Positions 43,995 to 52,978 are shown, counted from the first letter of the stretch. The stretch is DNA of 64,000 nucleotides from Rhodococcus sp. IEGM 1409 (GCF_030056735.1 NZ_JASHKN010000004.1:1-64000), one strand, 5' to 3'. A program made the numbers and translations. The notes: generated from the letters alone by a model not told the origin.

Positions 43995-44660
43995 TCAGTC
44001 GTCACTCGGCGGCGGGTTGCCGGCCAGTGCGATCGCCTCGGCGACGGTTCCCGACACGGCGGCGATGTAGACCTGATCGTCGGCCTGGATGACGGTCTTG
44101 CGGTCAGGGAGAATGCCGGTCCCGAAGCGGATGATGAAGGCGACTCTGGAACTGGTCGCGCCTTCGAGGAGTGCGATCGGCTTGCCCGCCCAATCCTCGT
44201 GCAGGGCAAGTTCGGTGATGGCAACAGTGCCCGAAGGATCGCGCCACTTCGCTGTCTGACTTTCCTTGGTCAGCGTGTGCAGGAAACGATCCGTCGACCA
44301 CGGCACGGTGGCGACGGTGGGAATGCCGAGCCGCTCGTAGACGGCGGCACGCTTGGCATCGTAAATGCGTGCGACGACGCGTTCGACGCCGAAAGTCTCG
44401 CGTGCGACGCGTGCTGCGATGATGTTGGAATTGTCTCCCGAGGACACCGCGGCAAAGGCGTCGGCGCGCTCGATGCCGGCCCGGACCAGCACGTCACGGT
44501 CGAACCCCATTCCCAGAACCTTGGTTCCCGGGAAGTCGAGATCGAGACGCAGAAACGCACTCTGATCGCGGTCGATGACGGCGACCTCATGTCCGATCCT
44601 GGTCAGAGATGCGGCGAGGGACGAACCCACCCGACCGCACCCCATGATGACGACATACAC
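43995..44660 (-). CDS. ceoB: TrkA-type RCK protein CeoB
   Basis: A 221-residue RCK subunit, the partner of CeoC: MYVVIMGCGRVGSSLAASLT (dinucleotide-binding GxGxxG), LGMGFDRDVLVRAGIERAD, SGDNSNIIAARVARETFGVE and an RCK_C part (FGTGILPDRKTVIQADDQVY). CeoB/CeoC are the Trk regulatory pair of mycobacteria (Rv2691/Rv2692). It is divergent from the KimA-like permease gene by 171 bases, which places both under a shared control region. Confidence 0.93.
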   Translation of the reverse strand: MYVVIMGCGRVGSSLAASLTRIGHEVAVIDRDQSAFLRLDLDFPGTKVLGMGFDRDVLVRAGIERADAFAAVSSGDNSNIIAARVARETFGVERVVARIYDAKRAAVYERLGIPTVATVPWSTDRFLHTLTKESQTAKWRDPSGTVAITELALHEDWAGKPIALLEGATSSRVAFIIRFGTGILPDRKTVIQADDQVYIAAVSGTVAEAIALAGNPPPSDD

Positions 44661-44831
44661 GCCCTACTCCGTTCATGGACCCTCGTGGCGCGATTGCACG
44701 CCGAATCGAACGGTACAGCCCCTCACGGGAAGAGCAAGTACAACGGTCGCCTGCGTGCCGGTTGTCACGACAAAAGGGGAAGTTGGGGCGCTGATGACTC
44801 CGAATCGGGTGCGACGGCTTACGCTTTGCAC
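44661..44831. promoter_or_regulatory. Divergent region between ceoB and the KimA-like permease gene
   Basis: 171 bases holding the promoters of the RCK pair (leftward) and the permease (rightward). I find no obvious riboswitch or repeat here. A c-di-AMP-type leader would be of interest, but I cannot recognise one. Confidence 0.4.
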
Positions 44832-46826
44832 GTGTCTAAGCTCTCGACCGCTACCAAGCGGCTCCTGCTCGGTCGGCCGTTCCGAAGCGACAAACTCGGG
44901 CACACGCTGCTACCCAAGCGAATTGCGCTACCGGTCTTCGCCTCCGATGCGATGTCGTCCGTCGCCTATGCCCCCGAAGAAATCTTCCTGGTTCTCTCCG
45001 TCGCGGGTATTTCCGCATACGCATACACGCCCTGGATCGGATTGTCCGTAGCCATCGTCATGGCTGTGGTGGTGGCGAGTTACCGCCAGAACGTGCACGC
45101 TTATCCGTCCGGTGGCGGCGACTACGAGGTCGCAACGGTCAACCTGGGCCCGACCGCCGGTCTGACCGTCGGTAGCGCGCTGATGGTCGACTACGTGCTG
45201 ACCGTCGCGGTGTCGATTTCGTCGGCGGCGTCCAATATCGGCTCGGCTTTGCCGTTCGTCGCGCAGCACAAGGTGTTGTTCGCGGTCGCGGCGATCGTGT
45301 TGCTGACGGCGGTCAACCTTCGCGGTATCCGTGAATCCGGCACCGCGTTCGCAATTCCGACCTACGCGTTCATCGTCGGTATGTTCCTCATGCTCGGGTG
45401 GGGATTCTTCCGGATTTACGTCCTCGGTGAGGATGTGCACGCGGAATCGTCGTCGTTCACTCTGAACGCCGAGGACTCGCATCTGTACGGAATTGCCTTC
45501 GCGTTCCTGATCGCCCGCGCATTTTCCTCGGGTTGTGCCGCACTGACCGGCGTCGAGGCCATCAGCAACGGCGTACCGGCGTTCCAGAAGCCGAAATCGC
45601 GCAACGCTGCCACTACCTTGCTGCTGCTCGGGTCGATCGCCATCGTCTTGCTGATGGGCATCATCATCCTGGCTCAGAAGATCGGCATCGTCTATGCGCA
45701 CAATCCGGAGGAACAGCTGGTCGGAGCGCCGGAGGGATACCACCAGAAGACCCTGATCGCGCAGATCGCCGAAGCCGTGTTCAGTGGTTTCCCGATCGGA
45801 TTCTTCTTCATGGCGATCGTCACGGCACTGATCTTGGTTCTGGCCGCGAACACCGCCTTCAACGGATTCCCGGTACTCGGGTCGATCCTGGCGCAAGACC
45901 GGTACCTACCGCGTCAGCTGCACACGCGCGGCGACCGACTGGCATTCAGCAACGGAATCCTCTTTCTGTCCGGTGCTGCAATCGCATTCGTCGTGGTGTT
46001 CGGCGCCGAGGTCACCAAGCTCATCCAGCTGTACATCGTCGGCGTCTTCGTCTCGTTCGTGCTCAGTCAGACAGGCATGATCAAGCACTGGACTCGGCAT
46101 TTGAAGTCCGAGACCGACAAGTCACAGCGGGCCCGCATGCAGCGCTCGCGAGTGATCAATTCGATCGGTCTGGCCATGACCGCCACCGTCTTGATCATCG
46201 TTCTGATCACCAAGTTCGCTGCCGGCGCGTGGATCGCCATCGTCGCGATGGTCGCGATCTTCATCGTGATGAAGATGATCCGCAAGCACTACGACAGCGT
46301 TGCAGCCGAGCTCGAGGAGCAGGAGTGGGACGGCGTGCTGCCCAGTCGCACGCACTCGATCGTGCTCGTCTCGAAGCTGCACATGCCGACCATGCGAGCT
46401 CTCGCGTATGCGCGAGCCACGCGACCGGACACCCTCGAAGCCATCACGGTCAACGTGGACGAGCCCGACACGCGTGCACTCGTGCGTGAGTGGGAGAAGA
46501 GCGACGTGACGGTTCCGCTCAAGGTGATCGAGTCGCCCTACCGCGAAATCACCAAGCCGGTTCTCGACTACGTCAAGCGTGTACGACGCGATGCTCCGCG
46601 TGACGTCGTCACCGTGTTCATCCCCGAGTACGTCGTCGGACACTGGTGGGAGCAGATCCTGCACAACCAGAGCGCACTTCGTCTCAAGAGCCGGCTGCTC
46701 TTCCAGCCCGGCGTGATGGTGACGAGCGTTCCGTGGCAGCTGAGTTCGTCGGCAAAGGCGAAGCCGCTCGACGTCGAGAAGACCGCAGGTGCGACGCGTC
46801 GTGGGTACGACACCGGCGAGAAATGA
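44832..46826 (+). CDS. APC-family permease, KimA-like potassium importer
   Basis: A 664-residue transporter starting at GTG, with about 12 helices plus a soluble C-terminal domain of about 160 residues. It closely resembles Bacillus KimA as I recall it: RLLLGRPFRSDKLG start, FASDAMSSVAYAPEE (Asp39 and Tyr46, matching the ion-site Asp36/Tyr43), YPSGGGDYEVA, FSSGCAALTGVEAISNGVPA (with the ion-site Thr), LVLAANTAFNGFPVL, and late ILHNQSALRLKSRLL. KimA imports K+ with H+. The position opposite ceoBC suggests the Trk-type RCK proteins regulate it. The ion is inferred. Confidence 0.88.
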   Translation: MSKLSTATKRLLLGRPFRSDKLGHTLLPKRIALPVFASDAMSSVAYAPEEIFLVLSVAGISAYAYTPWIGLSVAIVMAVVVASYRQNVHAYPSGGGDYEVATVNLGPTAGLTVGSALMVDYVLTVAVSISSAASNIGSALPFVAQHKVLFAVAAIVLLTAVNLRGIRESGTAFAIPTYAFIVGMFLMLGWGFFRIYVLGEDVHAESSSFTLNAEDSHLYGIAFAFLIARAFSSGCAALTGVEAISNGVPAFQKPKSRNAATTLLLLGSIAIVLLMGIIILAQKIGIVYAHNPEEQLVGAPEGYHQKTLIAQIAEAVFSGFPIGFFFMAIVTALILVLAANTAFNGFPVLGSILAQDRYLPRQLHTRGDRLAFSNGILFLSGAAIAFVVVFGAEVTKLIQLYIVGVFVSFVLSQTGMIKHWTRHLKSETDKSQRARMQRSRVINSIGLAMTATVLIIVLITKFAAGAWIAIVAMVAIFIVMKMIRKHYDSVAAELEEQEWDGVLPSRTHSIVLVSKLHMPTMRALAYARATRPDTLEAITVNVDEPDTRALVREWEKSDVTVPLKVIESPYREITKPVLDYVKRVRRDAPRDVVTVFIPEYVVGHWWEQILHNQSALRLKSRLLFQPGVMVTSVPWQLSSSAKAKPLDVEKTAGATRRGYDTGEK

Positions 46827-46845
46827 TCAGCGGCGAGAAATGATC
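46814..46845 (+). repeat. 15-bp tandem duplication spanning a stop codon
   Basis: CGGCGAGAAATGATC at 46814-46828 and 46831-46845 (17-base period). The first copy carries the TGA (46824-46826) that ends the permease gene; the second copy repeats it downstream. Confidence 0.9.
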
Positions 46846-46874
46846 GGCAACACCGAAATGGCAGGCGTAGTTCG

Positions 46875-48143
46875 TTGAGTGAGAATTGGACCGGGCAGAG
46901 CTTCGAGGTCGATCTGGGCAACCCCGGTCACGGCGGGTTCGTCGTCGCCCGGCACGAGGGGCGCGTCGTCTTCGTCCGTCACGGTTTGCCGGGGGAGCGG
47001 GCGCTCGTCCGGGTGACCGAGGACAAAGGTGGATCCTTCTGCCGCGCCGACGCGATCTCCGTTCTCGACGCATCTCCGCATCGCATCGATCCGACGTGCC
47101 CTATCTCCGGGCCGGGCGGGGCAGGTTGCTGCGACTACTCGCACGCGGACCTGAGCGTCCAACGTGAGATGAAGACCTCGGTCGTGCGGGAACAGCTTCT
47201 GCGACTCGCTCGCGTCGAATCGGACGTCGAGGTGGAGGAGCTGCCCGGAACCGGAGACGGAACGGGCTGGCGCACGCGAGTCCGGCTGGCGGTGGACGGG
47301 CACGGTGTCGCGGGATACCACGCGTACCGCAGCAACCGGATCGTCACCGATCTGCAGTGCCCCCAGATCGATCAGAGCGCATACGACGGTCTGGGCGGCC
47401 CGCAATGGCAGCCGGGCAGTGAGCTGCAAGTCGTTCTCGACGCTGCCGGTGAGCGGCACGTCGTGGAAATTGCCGCACCCGCGGTGTCCAAGACGGGTCG
47501 ACGGACTCCGGGCCGTCGCGGCGCGATGGCGCGCCGAGCGGCAAGCGGCGGTCCACGAAAGACCCGCGTCGCAATCGGGTCGGACACAGTGATCGAGCGC
47601 GTCGGCAATCGCGAATGGGCAATGTCAGCGACCGGTTTCTGGCAGGCTCATCGCGGCGCTGCGGCCGCGTACTCACAGGTGGTCGGTGACTGGGCCGGAG
47701 CCGCTGCCGACGACACGGCCTGGGATCTCTACGGCGGCGTCGGCGTCTTCGCAGCTGTGCTCGCTGACCTTGTCGGGCCGTCCGGGGTCGTGGAGTCCGT
47801 GGAATCTTCGGCGCGCGCAGTTGCTGATGGGCGGGCGGCGCTCTCGGATCTCGGTCAGGTCCGCTTCCACAGTGCCCGGGTCGAGAACGTTCTCGCGGAT
47901 CTGGAGCGTTCGCCTGCCGTCATCGTGCTGGATCCGCCACGGGCAGGGGCGGGCCGTCCAGTCGTGGAAGCGCTCGCCGCAACGGGCGCCGAACGGATCG
48001 TCCACATCGGGTGCGACCCGGCGTCGTTCGGTCGCGATATCGGTCTCTACCTGGAGCAGGGCTTCGCAGTCGGCGGACTTCGGGCGTTCGACGCCTTCCC
48101 GCAGACTCACCACATGGAGTGCATCGCGCTGCTTGAACGCTGA
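46875..48143 (+). CDS. TRAM-domain RNA (uracil-5-)methyltransferase-like protein
   Basis: A 422-residue protein that starts at TTG (MSENWTGQSFEVDLGNPGHG). Order: TRAM domain (about 8-65), a cysteine region (CPISGPGGAGCCDYSH), then the class-I methyltransferase of the TrmA/RlmD type with AWDLYGGVGVFAAVL (SAM), DPPRAGAGRP (motif IV) and catalytic Cys in HIGCDPASFGRD. Methylates U to m5U in rRNA or tRNA in homologues. The usual Fe-S C-x2-C appears as A-G-C-C, so the cluster may be absent. Follows the permease gene in the same direction (48 bases). Confidence 0.88.
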   Translation: MSENWTGQSFEVDLGNPGHGGFVVARHEGRVVFVRHGLPGERALVRVTEDKGGSFCRADAISVLDASPHRIDPTCPISGPGGAGCCDYSHADLSVQREMKTSVVREQLLRLARVESDVEVEELPGTGDGTGWRTRVRLAVDGHGVAGYHAYRSNRIVTDLQCPQIDQSAYDGLGGPQWQPGSELQVVLDAAGERHVVEIAAPAVSKTGRRTPGRRGAMARRAASGGPRKTRVAIGSDTVIERVGNREWAMSATGFWQAHRGAAAAYSQVVGDWAGAAADDTAWDLYGGVGVFAAVLADLVGPSGVVESVESSARAVADGRAALSDLGQVRFHSARVENVLADLERSPAVIVLDPPRAGAGRPVVEALAATGAERIVHIGCDPASFGRDIGLYLEQGFAVGGLRAFDAFPQTHHMECIALLER

Positions 48144-48195
48144 GGCGTGCCGAAATCTTTCCCTTATCCGGTGTGACGCTTCTCGCGTTCACAAC

Positions 48196-48216
48196 AGTTG
48201 CTTGCATTACGCAACT
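48196..48216. promoter_or_regulatory. Candidate MarR operator upstream of the marR-mfs operon
   Basis: AGTTGC (48196-48201) and GCAACT (48211-48216) form a perfect 6-bp inverted repeat with 9-base spacing, containing the TTGC...GCAA core (48202-48214). It lies about 80 bases before the MarR start, in a region that is AT-rich up to about 48250. Confidence 0.5.
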
Positions 48217-48297
48217 AATCGTATAGTTTCGTTCTGCAAGTAGTTTTCCGTTTTCAAGTCACGGCTCATTCGGGCCACTCGAATTCAGGGGTAGGCA

Positions 48298-48786
48298 ATG
48301 TCGGTACAGCCGGAGACGGCCCAGGCGCTCGTCGACACGATCTTCATGTTCGGGAGATCGCTGCGAGCCGCGGTCACCACTGGTGCAGACAGCCTGCTGC
48401 CGCCAGCGCTGGTCAGCGTGTTGTTCATGCTGGCAGTGCGCGGGGAGTGCCGACAGAACGAATTGGCCGTCGATCTGTGTGTCAGTCAATCGTCGCTCAG
48501 CCGGCAAATGTCGGATCTGGTCGACGCGGGATATGTCGAGAGAAATCCCGATCCGGCTGACAAACGGGCGTTCCGCATCCGAGTATCGGAAGAGGGACAC
48601 GACGTTTTACGGAAAACCACGCAGCGGCGTGCGGCGCGTTTGCGCAACATGCTCGAAGACTGGAGCCAGGAAGAGGCCATGGCCGCAGTGACATCGCTTC
48701 GACGTCTCAACGAGACGTTCGGCGCATCGAATCGGCAGGTCGCACCGGCAGCTCCGCACATGGGCGTAGAAAGTATTGGGAGATAA
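48298..48786 (+). CDS. MarR-family transcriptional regulator
   Basis: A 162-residue winged-helix regulator: helix VSVLFMLAVRGECRQNELAV, recognition helix DLCVSQSSLSRQMSDLVDAG, wing VERNPDPADKRAFRIRVSEE and a C-terminal dimerisation helix. MarR proteins usually repress an adjacent efflux gene and are released by a drug-like ligand; the MFS gene follows after five bases. A palindromic candidate operator lies upstream (48196-48216). The inducer is unknown. Confidence 0.9.
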   Translation: MSVQPETAQALVDTIFMFGRSLRAAVTTGADSLLPPALVSVLFMLAVRGECRQNELAVDLCVSQSSLSRQMSDLVDAGYVERNPDPADKRAFRIRVSEEGHDVLRKTTQRRAARLRNMLEDWSQEEAMAAVTSLRRLNETFGASNRQVAPAAPHMGVESIGR

Positions 48787-48791
48787 GGCAT

Positions 48792-50426
48792 ATGGCAGCA
48801 ACAGTTGGAGAAACCCGGGCAAGTACCGGAGGTGACGGATCGCCCCGCGAAGCGGGCGCGATGACTCACCGCGAAATTCTCGAAGCACTCACCGGACTCA
48901 TCGCAGCGCTGTTCACCGCGCTGCTCAGTAGCACCATCGTTTCGACCGCGCTTCCCACGATCATCGGCGAACTGCACGGAACGCAGACGCAGTATGCCTG
49001 GATCATCACCACGGCGCTGCTCGCCACTGCGGCGTCGACGCCGATCTGGGGCAAGCTGGCCGACCTCTACAACAAGAAGGTCCTGGTCCAGAGCGCGATC
49101 GTCATCTTCGTGATCGGCTCGGTCATCGCCGGCGCGGCACACAACGTTCCGTTGCTGCTCGGTGCTCGTGTCATCCAGGGCATCGGGATGGGCGGCCTGA
49201 CCGCTCTCGTCGTAGCCATCATCGGCACGATCATCCCGCCGCGTGATCGCGGTCGTTACTCCGGATACATGGGTGCGGCCATGGCCGTCTCGATGTCCGG
49301 CGGACCGATCCTCGGCGGCGTCCTCGTGGACACTGCCGGCTGGCGCTGGTGCTTCTACGTGTGTGTTCCGTTGGCAGTCATCGCACTGTTCCTGCTTCAG
49401 CGCACCCTGCACGTCGAGACCGTGAAGAAGGACAACGTTTCCATCGACTGGATGGGCGCCACCCTGCTCACCGCCGGTGTCAGCGTCCTGCTGATCTGGG
49501 TTTCGTTTGCCGGCCAGGACGACTACTACGCCTGGATCTCGAAGGAGTCGGCTTACTTCGTCGTCGGTGGTCTGGCCCTGCTCGGCCTGACGATGTTCGT
49601 CGAATCCAAGGTCAAGGACCCGATTCTGCCGATCAAGATCATCACCGAGCGCACCACTGCTCTCGCGATCATCGCCTCGATTGCCGTTGGTGTCGGCCTC
49701 TTCGGTGCAACGACCTTCCTGACGCAGTACTTCCAGACCGCACGTGGATTCGATCCCACCGAAGCCGGATTGCTCACCATCCCGATGGTGGCAGGCATGC
49801 TCGTCGCGTCCGTCGGCTCGGGACAGCTGATCACCAAGTTCGGTCAGTGGAAGCCCTTCATCGTCGCCGGCGCTGTTCTCCTGCTGGTCGGTTTCGGTCT
49901 GCTGTCGACGATCGACCACGCCACCAGCCTCTGGACAATCGGAGTGTTCATCGCCATCGTCGGTCTGGGAACCGGCATGTTGATGCAGAACATCGTGCTT
50001 GCGGTGCAGAACACGGTCAGCGTCGAGAACATCGGCGCGGCCAGCAGTATCGTGGCGTTCTTCCGTACCTTCGGCGGCGCGATCGGTGTTTCGGTGCTCG
50101 GTTCGATTCTTGCGACCCGCGTCAAGACACTGACAGTCGATTCGGTTTCCACCTTGCCGCCCGAGCAGCAGGCGGTAGCCGGAAAGAGCCTGCAGGACGG
50201 CCTGGACCTCAGCAACATGCCTGACTTCGTCTCGCAGATCGTTCGGTTCGCCTACGGCGACGCAACAGGACGGATCTTCCTGGTCGCAGCCGTCGTCGCG
50301 GTGGTCACGCTCGTTTCGGTCATCTTCATCCCGAACCGTCCGCTACGCACCACGATCGACATCGCGACCCCCGACGCAGAGCAGAAGTTCGAGGAAGAGC
50401 GCGAGGAGAAAAACCTCACTCGCTGA
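48792..50426 (+). CDS. MFS multidrug efflux transporter (DHA2, EmrB/QacA type)
   Basis: A 544-residue major-facilitator protein with 14 predicted helices. Features: LSSTIVSTALPTIIGEL (motif D1-type), TPIWGKLADLYNKKVLV (motif A), LGARVIQGIGMGGLTA and the C-terminal GVSVLGSILATRV. It exports drugs or metabolites with H+ antiport. It is regulated by the MarR gene immediately upstream and belongs to the same transcript. Substrates cannot be predicted from sequence. Confidence 0.92.
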   Translation: MAATVGETRASTGGDGSPREAGAMTHREILEALTGLIAALFTALLSSTIVSTALPTIIGELHGTQTQYAWIITTALLATAASTPIWGKLADLYNKKVLVQSAIVIFVIGSVIAGAAHNVPLLLGARVIQGIGMGGLTALVVAIIGTIIPPRDRGRYSGYMGAAMAVSMSGGPILGGVLVDTAGWRWCFYVCVPLAVIALFLLQRTLHVETVKKDNVSIDWMGATLLTAGVSVLLIWVSFAGQDDYYAWISKESAYFVVGGLALLGLTMFVESKVKDPILPIKIITERTTALAIIASIAVGVGLFGATTFLTQYFQTARGFDPTEAGLLTIPMVAGMLVASVGSGQLITKFGQWKPFIVAGAVLLLVGFGLLSTIDHATSLWTIGVFIAIVGLGTGMLMQNIVLAVQNTVSVENIGAASSIVAFFRTFGGAIGVSVLGSILATRVKTLTVDSVSTLPPEQQAVAGKSLQDGLDLSNMPDFVSQIVRFAYGDATGRIFLVAAVVAVVTLVSVIFIPNRPLRTTIDIATPDAEQKFEEEREEKNLTR

Positions 50427-50476
50427 TCCTCGTGCCCGGCTGATCTATTTTCAGGCCGCGTCTTCTGAAACCTCTG

Positions 50477-51142
50477 TCACGCCATAGCCCATCGAACGCG
50501 GACCGAGATCGATTCCTCGATCTCTCCGCGTTCGACGGCTATCGGGGCCGAATCCGCTTTCATCGCCGCGACACGTCCGCGCATCGGCACGATCTGGTCG
50601 AAGTCCTCGAGCACCTCGAGGACTTCGACCAGATCTTTGTCTGCCAGGTCTGCGAACTGTCTCGCCTTCGATTCGGCTGTCGTCCATGCCAACTCGCGTG
50701 CCTTTGTCGCCAGATCGCTGCGGTCGTCGAGATCGAACTCCAGTCCGTCGAGGCGGATGGCATCGCCGCCCGCGGATACACACGCCGCGATGACGACGGA
50801 GGGGGAATTCGCCGCTTCCGGTTCCAGTTCACGCAGTACGACTCGAAAAGTTGTCGATGCGGTGAAACCTGTTGTCTCCTGCCGGCCTCCGTCACTCCAA
50901 TGGATTTGCGGATGGACGCTCAGTCCGGCGGTGGTGAGGTCCGCTCCGCGCACACCGCGCGCGTGCAGGGTCTCGGTCAGAGCAGTGGACAGGCGGGCGA
51001 CGGCATCGAATGCGTCGGAAACGGCTGTCTGTGTCACCGATACTCCGATCGTCAGCCGCACGATGTCGGGAACAGCTGTTGCAGTGGCGGTTCCGGTCAC
51101 CGTGACAGTGGACGGCTCCGAGGTGAGGGCGGTGGCCGGCAT
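50477..51142 (-). CDS. SIMPL domain-containing protein
   Basis: A 221-residue SIMPL/BP26-type protein. It starts MPATALTSEPSTVTVTGTAT, with DIVRLTIGVSVTQTAVSDAF, VRGADLTTAGLSVHPQIHWS, ATKARELAWTTAESKARQFA and the late EESISVRVRWAMA, all family features. No clear signal peptide. Members occur on envelopes and may form oligomeric channels, but function is unclear. It is nine bases downstream of the glutaminase-fusion gene in the same direction, so the two form an operon. Confidence 0.88.
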   Translation of the reverse strand: MPATALTSEPSTVTVTGTATATAVPDIVRLTIGVSVTQTAVSDAFDAVARLSTALTETLHARGVRGADLTTAGLSVHPQIHWSDGGRQETTGFTASTTFRVVLRELEPEAANSPSVVIAACVSAGGDAIRLDGLEFDLDDRSDLATKARELAWTTAESKARQFADLADKDLVEVLEVLEDFDQIVPMRGRVAAMKADSAPIAVERGEIEESISVRVRWAMA

Positions 51143-51151
51143 GTGTACGTC

Positions 51152-52978
51152 CTATCCGATTCGTCCGGCGGAGATGACACTCCGCAACATCAGGTCCAAT
51201 TGCTCGTAGGCTCCCGCCGCAAGTCGTTCGAGAAGAGCAAGTTTCAACTCGGGTGCCTGCGCGGTCAGTTCTGCATATCGCTCCGGTGTCAGGACGGCCA
51301 CGGTGACCGTCGAATCGGCGCGAATGTCGTTGAGGAAGGGGGTGTCGAGGAACATCGTCATCTCGCCGAACGTCATTCCGGCGGAAAGCGTCGTGATGCG
51401 GTGCTCGACTCCGTGAGCGTCGGTGAACATGGTGCTGACCTGGCCGCTGAGAATCAGATAGAACCCCGAGGCCGAATTACCTCGGCGGGCGATCTTCTCG
51501 CCGCGGGCATAGGTTCGTGTCTCCAATTCTGCCGAGAATCCCTCGATCTGTGCCGCGGACAGAGCATCGAGAACGGGATGATCCTCGATCGAGATCGTCG
51601 ACGCCTGCCGATCGGCCTCACAGTGCACCGCAAGCAACGTGTCTTCGCACCACTGCATGGCGGAATCGAGGTCCGCGAAAACCCGGCCACTTCTTCTGGC
51701 GGGGTCGATGCTCGAACTTCGCTGTCCCAGTAGACCTTGCGGATCGACGACCGCCACTGCGCAGCCTTGTTCGGCCAGTTGCTCTTGCAGCGCAGTGATC
51801 ATGCGCACCGCGACGTCGCTGGCGTCGTCGACGCGGCGCACGTCGATCACAACAACTTCGAGGCCCTCGTCCACCGAGCCGATTTCGCGTACCGCCGATT
51901 CAGCGCCGGTGAAGAGGAGGTCACCGTGAAGTTCGTAGACCCGACTGCGCTTGCCGACGTCGTCGAGCACAGCCTGTTCGGTGGGGGTGCGTCGTACTCG
52001 CGAGGGCGCTTCGATGACGCTGTACCTGGCCCGGATCGAGGAGCGTGACGCCCGCGTCACGTGGAGGAAGTGCAGTTCGAGTTCCTTCGACAGAGCCCGG
52101 GCAGCAGCAACTCCGCGAACACTGTTTCCATGAACGTCGAGCCTGGGGGAGTACACCGCGATGCCGATCTGGCCCGGCAGAACGGCCAGGACTCCGCCGC
52201 CGACGCCGCTCTTGGCCGGCAACCCGACCTCTACCAGCCACTTGCCGGCGCCGTCGTACATTCCGCAGGTAGCCATGACGCTGAGGACCTGTTCGACGCC
52301 TGCGGGAGCCAGCGCACGCTCGTGGGTGACGGGGTTCACGCCGTTGTTCGCGATCGTCGCAGCCATCAGACTCAGATCGCGGCAGGTCACGTCGATCGAA
52401 CACTGACGGAAGTACAGGTCGACCGCCTCGTCGGGATTGCCGGTGATGACGTCGAAAGATCGCAGCATGTGGCCGATGGCGCGGTTGCGGTGGCCGGTAC
52501 GGGCTTCCGAGGTGTACACCGACTCGTTGAAGGCCAGCTCACGGCCTGCATATCGCGAGTACGCGGAGCGAATGCGCTCGAAGCGGGCTTCGGGGTTCGG
52601 GCCGGCGACCAGTGACGCGGCGGTGATCGCTCCGGCATTGATCATGGGGTTTCGCGGACGTTCGGTGAGCGGGTCGAGGCTGATTTCGTTGAACGGCTCG
52701 CCGGACGGTTCGACGTCGATCTTTGCGGCAACAATCTCGCTCCCGCGATCGGCGAGCGCCAGGGCGTAGGTGAACGGTTTCGAGATCGACTGAATGGTGA
52801 ACGGGATTCGCGAGTCACCGATCTCGTACACGTAGCCGTCGACGGTGGCGATGCAGATTCCGAACGAATCGGGGGCGACCGCCGCGAGTTCGGGGATGTA
52901 GTCGGCCAACTCGCCCTCGTCGAGTGATCGGACTTCGTCGAATACTCGCGCTATCAGGTCGTCGACCACAGTTCCCAT
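51152..52978 (-). CDS. glsA: Glutaminase fused to STAS and cyclic-nucleotide-binding domains
   Basis: A 608-residue fusion. Residues about 1-310 are a serine-dependent glutaminase (catalytic QSISK with Ser64 and Lys67, PFNEISLDPLTERPRNPMIN, AGRELAFNESVYTSEARTGH, SGVGGGVLAVLPGQIG). Residues about 335-440 look like a STAS domain (VYELHGDLLFTGAESAVREI). Residues about 460-595 look like a cNMP-binding domain (GFSAELETRTYARGEKIARR, ASGFYLILSGQVST, SAGMTFGEM). Glutamine to glutamate plus ammonia, possibly controlled by cAMP. STAS with cNMP suggests allosteric or scaffolding roles; the ligand is not known. Confidence 0.92.
   Translation of the reverse strand: MGTVVDDLIARVFDEVRSLDEGELADYIPELAAVAPDSFGICIATVDGYVYEIGDSRIPFTIQSISKPFTYALALADRGSEIVAAKIDVEPSGEPFNEISLDPLTERPRNPMINAGAITAASLVAGPNPEARFERIRSAYSRYAGRELAFNESVYTSEARTGHRNRAIGHMLRSFDVITGNPDEAVDLYFRQCSIDVTCRDLSLMAATIANNGVNPVTHERALAPAGVEQVLSVMATCGMYDGAGKWLVEVGLPAKSGVGGGVLAVLPGQIGIAVYSPRLDVHGNSVRGVAAARALSKELELHFLHVTRASRSSIRARYSVIEAPSRVRRTPTEQAVLDDVGKRSRVYELHGDLLFTGAESAVREIGSVDEGLEVVVIDVRRVDDASDVAVRMITALQEQLAEQGCAVAVVDPQGLLGQRSSSIDPARRSGRVFADLDSAMQWCEDTLLAVHCEADRQASTISIEDHPVLDALSAAQIEGFSAELETRTYARGEKIARRGNSASGFYLILSGQVSTMFTDAHGVEHRITTLSAGMTFGEMTMFLDTPFLNDIRADSTVTVAVLTPERYAELTAQAPELKLALLERLAAGAYEQLDLMLRSVISAGRIG

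Noticed and set aside
43839..44831. N-terminal extension of the KimA-like permease
   Set aside because: It would overlap ceoB antisense. Family members begin at the KRLLLGRP region, and the GTG at 44832 fits.
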